From NCBI RefSeq assembly GCF_001896135.2, contig NZ_MPOH02000009.1:524139-588138 (forward strand): a DNA stretch of 64,000 nt, given 5' to 3'. A program made the position numbers and the translations under genes. Source of the DNA: Streptomyces phaeoluteigriseus (lineage in GTDB: Bacteria; Actinomycetota; Actinomycetes; Streptomycetales; Streptomycetaceae). Below, in pieces: positions 1-8,188 of the stretch. Below the pieces are notes generated by a model. It made no database searches. It was not told the DNA's origin and saw only the letters and a program-made list of their open reading frames with translations. Numbering within the stretch: position 1 is the stretch's first letter; every line of letters starts with the position of its first letter.

Positions 1-862
1 GGGTGATGGCGACCAGACCGGCGACCGCGCCGGAGGCGGCGCCCAGCGTGGTGAACGCGCCGTGGCGGATCTTCTCGTAGATCAGCCAGGCCAGCATGGC
101 GGCGGCGGTGGCGACCTGCGTGTTGACGAACATCAGCGCGCCGACGCCGTCGTCGTTGCCGAGCCACGAGCCGGCGTTGAAGCCGAACCAGCCGAACCAC
201 AGCAGACCGGCGCCGAGCATGACCAGCGGGAGGCTGTGCGGGCGCATCGGGTCCTTCTTGAAGCCGACGCGCTTGCCGATGACGAGGATCACGCCGAGGG
301 CCGCGGCACCGGCGTTGATGTGCACCGCCGTACCACCGGCGAAGTCGATCACGCCCAGCTCGAAGGCCCAGCCGCCGGCACCCCACACCCAGTGGGCGAC
401 GGGGAAGTACACGATCGTGGCCCACAGGGCGACGAACAGTGCCCAGGCGGAGAACTTCACGCGGTCCGCGAGCGCACCGCTGATGAGGGCGGGCGTGATG
501 ATGGCGAACATCAACTGGAAGACCAGGAAGACGAAGACGGGGATCGTGTACCCGTCCCACAGCTCCGTCAGGCCGATGTTGCTGAGGCCGACCCAGTCGG
601 AGTTCCAGCCGATGATCGAGCCGGAGTCTGTGCCGAAGGCGAGGGAGAAGCCGTAGAGCACCCACAGGATCGTGACGATCCCCAGGCTGATGAAGCTCAT
701 CATCAGCATGTTGAGGGTGCTCTTGACCCGGACCATGCCTCCGTAGAAGAAGGCCAGGCCCGGGGTCATGAGCATCACCAGGGCGGAACAGATGAGCATG
801 AAGCCTGTGTTCGCGGACGACAGCGTGGGTGCGTCCGCCGCAAGCGTGATGGCTGGTGCCAT
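1..862 (-). CDS. amtB: Ammonium transporter AmtB, partial (C-terminus beyond window)
   Basis: Integral-membrane ammonium channel of the Amt/Rh family, importing ammonium across the cytoplasmic membrane. Reading the minus strand from ATG at 862 gives about 287 residues of the usual 430-450, and the rest lies before base 1. Visible family marks are the early FFYGGMV segment, many hydrophobic helices and VHINAGAAALG, which carries the first histidine of the conserved pore pair. An AGGAG ribosome site lies just upstream of the ATG. In streptomycetes amtB normally leads an amtB-glnK-glnD operon, which would continue off the left edge. A GlnR-type box about 100 bases upstream (959-996) fits nitrogen control. 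Confidence 0.95.
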   Translation of the reverse strand, partial: MAPAITLAADAPTLSSANTGFMLICSALVMLMTPGLAFFYGGMVRVKSTLNMLMMSFISLGIVTILWVLYGFSLAFGTDSGSIIGWNSDWVGLSNIGLTELWDGYTIPVFVFLVFQLMFAIITPALISGALADRVKFSAWALFVALWATIVYFPVAHWVWGAGGWAFELGVIDFAGGTAVHINAGAAALGVILVIGKRVGFKKDPMRPHSLPLVMLGAGLLWFGWFGFNAGSWLGNDDGVGALMFVNTQVATAAAMLAWLIYEKIRHGAFTTLGAASGAVAGLVAIT

Positions 863-958
863 CGGCGTCTCCTCGTCGTTGGTACGGCCCCGTGCGGGCG
901 AAGCCAGAGCGGGATTGCGGGGTGGGCCGGTTATGCGCCATGAGATTGGCGCAGCGCC

Positions 959-996
959 GTTTCGGTCGACGCCCCTCGTTGTTTCGCCGCCGTGAC
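959..996 (-). promoter_or_regulatory. GlnR-type operator upstream of amtB
   Basis: Read on the minus strand the site is GTCAC-n6-GAAAC-n6-GGGCG-n6-GAAAC. The actinobacterial GlnR consensus is alternating GTnAC and GAAAC half-sites with 6-base spacers, and three of the four half-sites match well. A further GTAAC lies just upstream on the same strand. Position, about 100 bases before the amtB start, and spacing agree with nitrogen-limitation activation of amtB by GlnR as known in S. coelicolor. Binding itself is inferred. Confidence 0.65.
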
Positions 997-1186
997 GAAG
1001 GCACCTCGTGCGTTACGCCTCGATGAACTGGCTGATGTTCCGCGAGTGGATCGTTATCGTGGCGCAACCTTCGTCGGGGCAACGCAAACCGGCCGCGGTC
1101 GGCCTTCCAATGACCTGGCACGGGGGAGCCGAGTCGGGCGTTTCGGGAGGGCCGCGCGGCCGGGGTTCGAGGGTTGTCGCCGGGCT

Positions 1187-2679
1187 TCAGACCGCCTCCG
1201 CGGTCTCCGGCAGCTCCACGGCGAGCCGGTCGGTGAGGTCGACGACCTCGGTGAGATCCCCGAAGTCGCGGACGGCCGTGTCGACGGTCTTTCGGATACG
1301 AGTGTTGACCCGCTCGGAGCGGACCCTCTTCGCCGCCTTCATGGCCTGCGCGGCCAGCGCGGCGCTCTGCGCGGGCTCCTGGCGCAGCAGGTGCACGGTG
1401 GCCATGCCGATGAGGTTCAGCGCGTAGGACCGCTGGTGCTCGGTGTCCTTCGCGAACAGGTCCACCGCCCTCTGCATCAGCGGCTCGGCCAGCGAGGCGT
1501 ACGTCGGGCTGCGGCCGGCCACATAGGCCAGATCGCGGAAGGAGTGCGAGTTCTCGCCGTACAGCTCGGCCTCGGAGAAGAAGCGGATCCAGTCGGGGTC
1601 GGGCTCGTCCCAGTCGTCCGCGTCGGCGAAGATGTCCTCGGCCATCCGGACGGCCCGCTTGCACCGGCCGGGCTGGCCCATGTTGGCGTAGGCGCGGGCC
1701 TCCATCGCATACAGCATCGACTGGGTGCGCGGGCTCGCGCAGTCCCGGCTGCCGTACTGCGCGAGGTGGATCAGCTCCAGCGCGTCCTCGGGCCGTCCGA
1801 GGTGGATCATCTGACGGCTCATGCTGGACAGCACGTACGAGCCGAGCGGCCGGTCACCGGCCTCCTTGGCGGCGTGCAGGGCGAGGACGAAGTACTTCTG
1901 CGCGGTGGGCTGGAGCCCCACGTCGTACGACATCCAGCCGGCCAGTTCGGCCAGTTCGGCGGCGACCTTGAACAGCTTCTTGCCGGTGGCCTCGGGCTGG
2001 GGTTCCTGGAGGAGGTCCGTCACCTCGTGGAGCTGGCCGACGACCGCCTTGCGGCGCAGGCCGCCACCGCACTGGGCGTCCCACTGGCGGAACATGACGG
2101 TGGTGGACTCCAGCAGCTCCAGTTCGGGCCGGGAGAGCCGGCCGCGGGCGCGGCTGGTCGGGAGGGAGTCCGTGTCCTCGTGCGGGGCGGGCGGCGAGGG
2201 CACGAGCCAGCGCTGCATGGGCTCGATGAGGGTGGGGCCCGCGGACAGGGCCAGTGATGTCCCGAGGAAGCCGCGCCGCGCCAGCATCAGGTCGCTGCGC
2301 GAGAACTCGCTGAGCAGGGCCACCGTCTGCGGGCCCGTCCAGGGCAGGTCCACGCCGGTCGCGGAGGGTGCCTGGCGCGCGGTGCGCAGACCGAGGTCCT
2401 CGACGGAGACGACGCAGCCGAACCGCTCGGAGAACAGGTCGGACAGGATGCGGGGGATCGGCTCGCGGGGGTTCTCACCGTCGAGCCAGCGGCGCACACG
2501 TGAAGTGTCCGTGGAGATGTGGTTGGCGCCCAACTGGCGGGCCCTACGGTTGACTTGGCGGGCGAGTTCACCCTTCGACCAGCCGCTGCGCACGAACCAG
2601 GAGGTGAGCAGGTCGTTGGGGCGCTTGTCCGCGTGAGCGCGCTCCCAGCGCCCGTCCCGCCTCCGCCGTTGCCGCTCAC
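1187..2679 (-). CDS. nsdA: NsdA-like regulator of differentiation, probable 1-nt lesion near N-terminus
   Basis: Homologue of NsdA, a Streptomyces protein that negatively affects sporulation and antibiotic production. The N-terminal part is helix-turn-helix-like (SGWSKGELARQVNRRARQ, followed by SRVRRWLDG), and the rest is helical and TPR-like. An uninterrupted frame runs from GTG 2593 to 1187 (468 residues). The expected N-terminus beginning MSGNGGGGT starts at GTG 2679 in another frame and joins the main frame (ADKRPNDLL...) if one base is restored near 2640-2660, giving 497 residues. This is one of several such lesions in the window. If there is no lesion, the start would be GTG 2593. It is divergent from the prim-pol gene. 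Confidence 0.85.
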
Positions 2680-3126
2680 TGGAACGCCCCCATCCCTGAG
2701 ACCACTTGTCGCTCTAATGCGCCAAGCCTTATCAGAATGCCGGTAAATACGGCCCGCCGTCCGGCGGTTCTCACCCTTCGAACGGAAAGTCGACTTGCCT
2801 CCGGCATACCCGGAGGGGCATGTGCCCCTGGGCCTCGCATACTCAAAGTAATCCTACGATCACGGCTCCAGCCACGGCGATCCCGGAAACGCCACCATTC
2901 GCCACCCCATCGAATGAACTCACGGTGGCGCACAGGCGATTCACTTGACATAGGACGGCCGGGGTGGGCGGAACGGTGCACTCAGGGGCGCTCGTCATCC
3001 GCCACACCACCTCGGACGCTTCCGGGCGCTGTCTGGGACGGGCGGCGACGGGAAGGCGTCAGTACAGAGAGTCACCGCATGCGTCCGCTACGTAACCACA
3101 GGCGCGTCGGACCCGTTGGAGGGGGC
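2680..3126. other. Intergenic region between divergent nsdA and prim-pol gene
   Basis: About 450 bases hold no convincing gene. Short open frames here lack codon bias and family resemblance. The stretch must contain both divergent promoters. It is somewhat less GC-rich than its surroundings around 2700-2960, but no clear -35/-10 pair was assigned. Confidence 0.5.
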
Positions 3127-3783
3127 ATGGGCTTCACGATCGGCGGCATCCGCGAGATCCGCTCCGGCACGCGCAGGCGCGGTCGCTCGTCCGAGTGCAC
3201 CGCGGTCGCCGAGTTCACCGGGCTGTGGGGCTGGGACGCGGTGCCGGGCGCGCGTGCCGCGGCCGGGGCCTGCTCCTGCGGCCGCTCCGACTGCCGCAGG
3301 CCCGGCGCGCATCCCCTGGAGTTCGCGCCCCGGGTCCCGGCCGGCGCCACCCTCGACGACGTGACGAGAATGTGGGCGGACTTCCCCGGCGCCTCCGTGA
3401 TGCTCCCGGTCGGCCGCGCCTTCGACGTGATCGACGTGGCCGAACCGGCCGGGCGCCGCGCGCTCGTGCGCCTGGAGCGCATGGGCCTCCCGCTCGGCCC
3501 GGTGACCGCCACCCCCGACGGCCGCGCCCAGTTCCTGGTCGCCCCCGGCGCCGCCGCCGACCTCCCGAACCTGCTCTACCGCATGGGCTGGGACGACCCG
3601 GTCTCCCTCGACCTCTACGGCCTCGGCCCCGGTACGTACATCACGGCGCCGCCCTCCGACCGCGGCGGCCTCGGTCCGGTGCGCTGGCTGCGCCCGCCCG
3701 CGCTGGACTCGGCGACGCGGCCTCCGGCGGCCCGGCTGCTGCTCGGGACGCTGGCGTACGTGGCGCACCGGTCACGCCCGTAG
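3127..3783 (+). CDS. Stand-alone bifunctional DNA primase/polymerase N-terminal-type protein
   Basis: A 218-residue protein resembling the prim-pol (archaeo-eukaryotic primase superfamily) N-terminal domain. Marks seen are the CSCGRSDCRRPGAHPLEFAP stretch (Cys-x-Cys-x4-Cys-x2-PGxHP type) near residue 50, an FDVIDV acidic motif near residue 100 that could supply the metal-binding aspartates, and GTYITAPPS near the C-terminus. There is no helicase domain, so this is the small stand-alone form. The start is ATG 3127, although in-frame GTG/ATG codons exist upstream. It ends just before a strong hairpin and converges with ftsY. Substrate and role are not evident from the sequence. Confidence 0.7.
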   Translation: MGFTIGGIREIRSGTRRRGRSSECTAVAEFTGLWGWDAVPGARAAAGACSCGRSDCRRPGAHPLEFAPRVPAGATLDDVTRMWADFPGASVMLPVGRAFDVIDVAEPAGRRALVRLERMGLPLGPVTATPDGRAQFLVAPGAAADLPNLLYRMGWDDPVSLDLYGLGPGTYITAPPSDRGGLGPVRWLRPPALDSATRPPAARLLLGTLAYVAHRSRP

Positions 3784-3831
3784 CCGGGCCCGCCCGGCCG
3801 CCCCTACGGCCCCGTTCGCGCCGTACACAGC

Positions 3832-3875
3832 GAAGCGCCCGTCCCCCGACTGCACCTCGGGGGGGCGGGCGCTTC
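3832..3875. terminator. Bidirectional hairpin terminator between prim-pol gene and ftsY
   Basis: Stem of GAAGCGCCCGTCCCCC against a near-perfect complement GGGGGGGCGGGCGCTTC, with a loop of about 10 bases. It sits between two convergent genes and can serve both. Confidence 0.75.
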
Positions 3876-3906
3876 TCCGTCGCCGGTCACCGGATTCCGT
3901 ACCCGG

Positions 3907-5109
3907 TCACTCTCCGATCAGGGCGTCGACGAAGGCCTCCGGCTCGAACGGCGCGAGATCGTCCGCGCCCTCGCCGAGCCCGATGAGCTTGACCGGTACG
4001 CCCAGTTCGCGCTGTACGGCGATCACGATGCCGCCCTTGGCCGTGCCGTCGAGCTTGGTCAGCACGATGCCGGTGATGTCGACGACCTCCGCGAAGACCC
4101 GGGCCTGCACGAGGCCGTTCTGCCCGGTGGTGGCGTCGAGGACGAGCAGCACCTCGTCCAGCGGGGCGTGCTTCTCCACGACCCGCTTGACCTTGCCCAG
4201 CTCGTCCATGAGCCCGGTCTTGGTGTGCAGCCGGCCGGCGGTGTCGATGAGGACCACGTCGACCCCCATCTCCTTGCCCTCCTTGACCGCGTCGAAGGCG
4301 ACGGAGGCGGGGTCGCCGGCCTCGGGCCCGCGCACGGTGTGGGCACCGACCCTCTCGCCCCAGGTCTGGAGCTGGTCGGCGGCGGCGGCCCGGAAGGTGT
4401 CGGCGGCGCCCAGGACGACCGTACGGCCGTCGGCCACGAGCACGCGCGCGAGCTTGCCGGTGGTGGTGGTCTTGCCGGTGCCGTTGACGCCGACGACCAT
4501 CACGATGCCGGGCCTGCGGCCCTCGGGTTCGGTCTTCACGGCGCGGTCGACGTCGGTGCCGACCAGCTTGAGCAGCTCGTCGCGCAGCAGTCGGCGCAGT
4601 TCGTCGGGCGTGCGGGTGCCGAGCACCTTCACGCGCTCGCGCAGGCGTTCGACCAATTCCTGGGTGGGCATGACGCGACGTCGGCGGTGAGGAGGGTGGT
4701 CCTCGATCTCCTCCCAGGTGTCCTCGTCGAGATGCTCGCGCGAGAGCAGGGTGAGCAGGCCCTGCCCGAGTGCGTTCTGGGAGCGGGAGAGGCGGGCGCG
4801 GAGGCGGACCAGCCGCCCCGCGGTGGGCTCCGGGATCTCGATCCCGGGAGCCTCGACAACGGGAGGCTCCTCGACGGCGGTGGGTGCGCCGCCGCCCGGA
4901 AGGTCCACCTCCTCGATCGTGCGGCGCGGTTCTTCGCGCGGCGTCTCGGCCTCGTCGCCGACGTGCGGCTCGGCGGGAGGCGCGGTGATGTCGGGCGCGG
5001 CCGGGGGCGGCGGCGGCAGCGGCTTCTTCCGCCGACTGCCGACGACAAGCCCGCCGAGCACCGCGAGCACGACCACGGCGATGACTACAGCAAGGATGAC
5101 GATTTCCAT
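3907..5109 (-). CDS. ftsY: Signal recognition particle receptor FtsY (9-residue compensated double frameshift)
   Basis: SRP receptor GTPase that docks ribosome-SRP complexes at the membrane. ATG 5109 gives 400 residues: an N-terminal membrane segment (residues 2-24), a Pro/Glu-rich acidic linker, then the NG domain. Visible G motifs are GVNGTGKTTTTGKLA (G1), DTAGRLHTK (G3) and TKLDGTAKGG (G4 region). In the N domain the conserved run after WEEIED should read TLLTADVGV but reads HPPHRRRRV. The expected residues appear in another frame (4674-4701), so there is one inserted base near 4698-4701 and one missing base near 4674-4677. The frame is open throughout, but about nine residues are wrong if this is a base-calling error. 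Confidence 0.95.
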   Translation of the reverse strand: MEIVILAVVIAVVVLAVLGGLVVGSRRKKPLPPPPPAAPDITAPPAEPHVGDEAETPREEPRRTIEEVDLPGGGAPTAVEEPPVVEAPGIEIPEPTAGRLVRLRARLSRSQNALGQGLLTLLSREHLDEDTWEEIEDHPPHRRRRVMPTQELVERLRERVKVLGTRTPDELRRLLRDELLKLVGTDVDRAVKTEPEGRRPGIVMVVGVNGTGKTTTTGKLARVLVADGRTVVLGAADTFRAAAADQLQTWGERVGAHTVRGPEAGDPASVAFDAVKEGKEMGVDVVLIDTAGRLHTKTGLMDELGKVKRVVEKHAPLDEVLLVLDATTGQNGLVQARVFAEVVDITGIVLTKLDGTAKGGIVIAVQRELGVPVKLIGLGEGADDLAPFEPEAFVDALIGE

Positions 5110-5458
5110 AACCCGTCCAGTATGCGTGACCCCCTCCGCCGGAGCGGGTGACGGCCCGCCCGTTCCCCGGCCGATCAACCCGCTCCGGCACGGCGCGGCC
5201 CGTGCCCGGAACCGCGGGCGCGGCGGTGCCCGGTGACGTCGACGGGCGCGTCCTCGGCACGGCAGCGGTGCTCGGCGAGCCGGCGCGGGCCGTCGGGGTC
5301 GAGCCGGAGGGCGATCCGCCCGCCGCGGCCTCCGCCTGCAAGCCGGTGGATACGACGGGTTCGGGCGCGGTCCGAGCGAGGGCGGGGGACGCCGCACCCA
5401 TAGCAATCTGATGACCCGTCAGCTAGCGTCCGCCCTCCAGACCCGAAGGGGGGCCACC
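5110..5458. other. Intergenic region between divergent ftsY and LLM oxidoreductase
   Basis: About 350 bases with no supported gene. Short frames here are compositionally biased and resemble nothing. A small imperfect inverted repeat (CTGATGACCCGTCAG) lies at about 5408-5422, and a GAAGGGGGG purine run precedes the GTG start at 5459. Confidence 0.45.
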
Positions 5459-6430
5459 GTGCCCGTCACCGTCGTCCGCTTCAACCTCGTCGCCCCGGGC
5501 GCCTCCCCCGCGGCGCTCGGCGCCCGCTACCGGGCCGCCCTGGAGATGGCCGTGTACGCCGACGCGCACGGGATCACCACCGTGCAGACCGAGGAGCACC
5601 ACGGCGCCGAGAACAACTGGCTGCCCTCGCCGTTCGCCTTCGCGGGCGCCGTCCTCGGGGCGACCCGGCGGCTGGCCGTCACGGTCTCGGCGGTCATCGG
5701 CCCGCTGCACGACCCGCTGCGGCTGGCGGAGGACATCGCGGTGCTGGACCTGCTGAGCGGCGGCCGTCTGGTGACCGTCGCCGGGATCGGGTACCGGCCG
5801 CAGGAGTACGCCCGTGCGGGCGTGGACTGGAAGCGGCGCGGCCGGCTCCAGGACGAGTTGCTGGAGACCCTGCTGCAGGCCTGGACCGGCGAGGAGTTCA
5901 CCTACCGCGGCCGTACGGTACGGGTCACCCCGCGCCCGTGCACCGAGCCGCACCCCCTGCTGCTGGTCGGCGGCTCGTCCCCGGCCGCCGCCCGCCGGGC
6001 CGCGCGGCTGGGCCTGCCGTTCTTCCCCAGCGCCCATCTGCCGGAGCTGGAGGCCTACTACAAGGAACGGCTCGTGGAGTACGGCACCGAGGGCTGGGTG
6101 ATGATGCCCGCCGCCGAGACCCCGCTGCTGCACCTCGCCGAGGATCCGGACCGCGCGTGGGCGACGTACGGCGAACACTTCCTGCACGAGGCCCGCACGT
6201 ACGCCTCCTGGCAGTCGGCGGAGATCCGCTCGGCGGTGCGGTCGGCGGCCACGGACGTGCGGGGGCTGCGCGACGAGGGCGTCTACCGGATCCTGACGCC
6301 CGACGAGTGCGTGGCGCAGGGGCTGGACAACCTCGTGCTGCATCCGCTGGCGGGTGGGATGCCGGTGGAGGAGGGGTGGCGCGGCCTCCGGTTGTTCTGC
6401 GAGAGCGTGCTGCCCCGGCTCACCGTGTGA
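5459..6430 (+). CDS. LLM-class flavin-dependent oxidoreductase
   Basis: Luciferase-like monooxygenase fold (TIM barrel) enzyme using reduced flavin or F420. It is 323 residues from GTG 5459, which is preceded by a purine-rich GAAGGGGGGC ribosome site. An in-frame ATG at 5411 would add 16 residues without a good ribosome site. Family marks are the TVQTEEHHG segment near residue 45, DPLRLAEDIAVLDLLSGGR, and GIGYRPQEY in the substrate loop. The natural substrate cannot be told from sequence. It is divergent from ftsY and convergent with the sugar transporter gene. Confidence 0.85.
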   Translation: MPVTVVRFNLVAPGASPAALGARYRAALEMAVYADAHGITTVQTEEHHGAENNWLPSPFAFAGAVLGATRRLAVTVSAVIGPLHDPLRLAEDIAVLDLLSGGRLVTVAGIGYRPQEYARAGVDWKRRGRLQDELLETLLQAWTGEEFTYRGRTVRVTPRPCTEPHPLLLVGGSSPAAARRAARLGLPFFPSAHLPELEAYYKERLVEYGTEGWVMMPAAETPLLHLAEDPDRAWATYGEHFLHEARTYASWQSAEIRSAVRSAATDVRGLRDEGVYRILTPDECVAQGLDNLVLHPLAGGMPVEEGWRGLRLFCESVLPRLTV

Positions 6431-6517
6431 ACCGGGGCGCGCGCCTCACGGGTATCGAGGAGAGGGGCAGCGGGGACTTGGCCCGTCTCCTCGAGTTCAG
6501 GGGCCTCGGTACGAGGC

Positions 6518-7935
6518 TCAGCCCATCTCCTCCAGCGTCTTGCCCTTCGTCTCCTTGACGTACTTGAGGACGAACGGGATGGAGAGCGCGGCGAAGACCG
6601 TGTAGATCACGTAGGTCAGGGAGAGGTTCCAGTCGGCCAGCGACGGGAAGCTCGCGGTGATGGCCCAGTTGGCGATCCACTGCGCGGAGGCGGCCACGCC
6701 CAGGGCGGCGGCGCGGATCTTGTTCGGGAACATCTCGCCGAGGAAGACCCAGACGACCACACCCCAGGACAGGGCGAAGAAGAGGACGAAGACGTGGGCG
6801 GCGATCAGGGCGACCCAGCCCTGGGTGGCGGGCAGCTTGCCGTCGACCAGGTCGAAGGAGAACGCCCAGGCCTCCAGTGCGAGGCCGATCACCATGCCGA
6901 CGGAGCCGATGAGGGCGAGCGGCCTGCGGCCCACGCGGTCGACGAAGATCATGGCGATCACGGTGCCGACGATGTTGATGATCGACGTCGTGAAGGAGTA
7001 GAAGAACGAGTCCGTCGGGTCGACGCCGACCGACTGCCACAGCGTCGAGGAGTAGTAGAACGCGACGTTGATGCCGACGAACTGCTGGAAGACCGACAGG
7101 CCGATGCCTATCCAGACGATCGGCTTGAAGAAGAAGGAGCCGCCGAGCAGGTCCTTGAAGCTGGACTTGTGCTCGCTCTTCATGGCGTGCTCGATCTCGG
7201 CGATGCGGGCGTCGAAGTCGACGTCCTTGCCCTCGACCTCCATGAGGATCTCGCGGGCGCGCTCGTGCTTGCCGACGGAGATCAGGAAGCGCGGGGACTC
7301 GGGGATCGCGAAGGAGAGCAGGCCGTAGAGGACGGCCGGGACGACCATGACGCCGAGCATGACCTGCCAGGCCTCGACGCCCATGATCTCGCCGCGCTGG
7401 TCGCCGCCGGCGGCGTTGAGCAGACCCCAGTTGACCAGCTGCGACACGGCGATGCCGATGACGATGGCCGCCTGCTGGAAGGAGCCGAGACGGCCGCGGT
7501 AGGCGGGCGGGGCGACCTCGGCGATGTAGGCCGGGCCGATGACCGAGGCCATGCCGATGGCGAAGCCGCCGACGACCCGCCAGAAGGCGAGGTCCCACAG
7601 CGCGAAGGGCAGCGCCGAGCCGACGGCGCTGACCGTGAACAGCACGGCGGAGATCTGCATGCACCGGATACGGCCGATGCGGTCGGCCATGCGGCCGGCG
7701 GTCGCGGCACCGACGGCGCAGCCGATCAGGGCGATGGCGATGACCTGGGCCAGGGCCGCCGAGCCGACGTCGTAGCGGCCTCGGATGGCTTCGACGGCGC
7801 CGTTGATCACGGAACTGTCGTAGCCGAAGAGGAAACCGCCCATCGCGGCCGCGGCGCGATGAAGATGACGTGCCCGAGATGATCGGGATGAGCCGTCCTG
7901 GCTCCTGACTGAGGTGCCTGCGCTGTGCTGGTCAC
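6518..7935 (-). pseudogene. glcP: Sugar-porter MFS transporter, GlcP-like glucose permease (frameshifted as written)
   Basis: Twelve-helix sugar porter resembling the S. coelicolor glucose permease GlcP. Motifs are GRMADRIGRI (loop 2-3 signature), PESPRFL, QQFVGINVAFYY and DRVGRRPL. The long frame opens at ATG 7843 (MGGFLFGYDSS), which would begin inside helix 1. The expected N-terminus VTSTAQAPQSGARTAHPDHL starts at GTG 7935 in another frame. Restoring one base in the GCGGCC-rich run at about 7850-7859 fuses them into 472 residues, the usual length. A base-calling deletion is likely. The gene is monocistronic with a long, AT-richer promoter region upstream. Confidence 0.9.
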
Positions 7936-8043
7936 GTGTTCTCCTCGGGCCCCCCGCGCGCTGCCGGGGGTGGGGGCGGAGGCCCTGTCAGGTGAGGGTT
8001 CAAGTGGCGCACTGATCAACGCCGCTCACACCTGAAGGTAAAA

Positions 8044-8053
8044 GCAACGTTGC
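8044..8053. promoter_or_regulatory. Palindrome in the glcP upstream region
   Basis: GCAACGTTGC is a perfect 10-base palindrome about 110 bases upstream of the glcP start, in the style of LacI/GalR-family operators. A second imperfect inverted repeat, AGTTCAACAGCTGTGAACT, lies at about 8087-8105. The whole 7936-8188 stretch is noticeably AT-richer than flanking DNA and contains no gene. Regulatory use is inferred. Confidence 0.35.
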
Positions 8054-8188
8054 AGAGACTATGCCTTCAAGTTTCGAAGTCAATAGTTCAACAGCTGTGA
8101 ACTTTTCGCGCAGTCATGAGGAGAACGTGTTCACTTCTTGAAGGACTGAAAAGATGCTGGTCACACTAGATGTAGGGCGCACGGGGAT

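Noticed and set aside
62..943. 293-codon plus-strand frame at the left edge
   Set aside because: Lies opposite amtB, whose minus-strand translation has clear Amt motifs.
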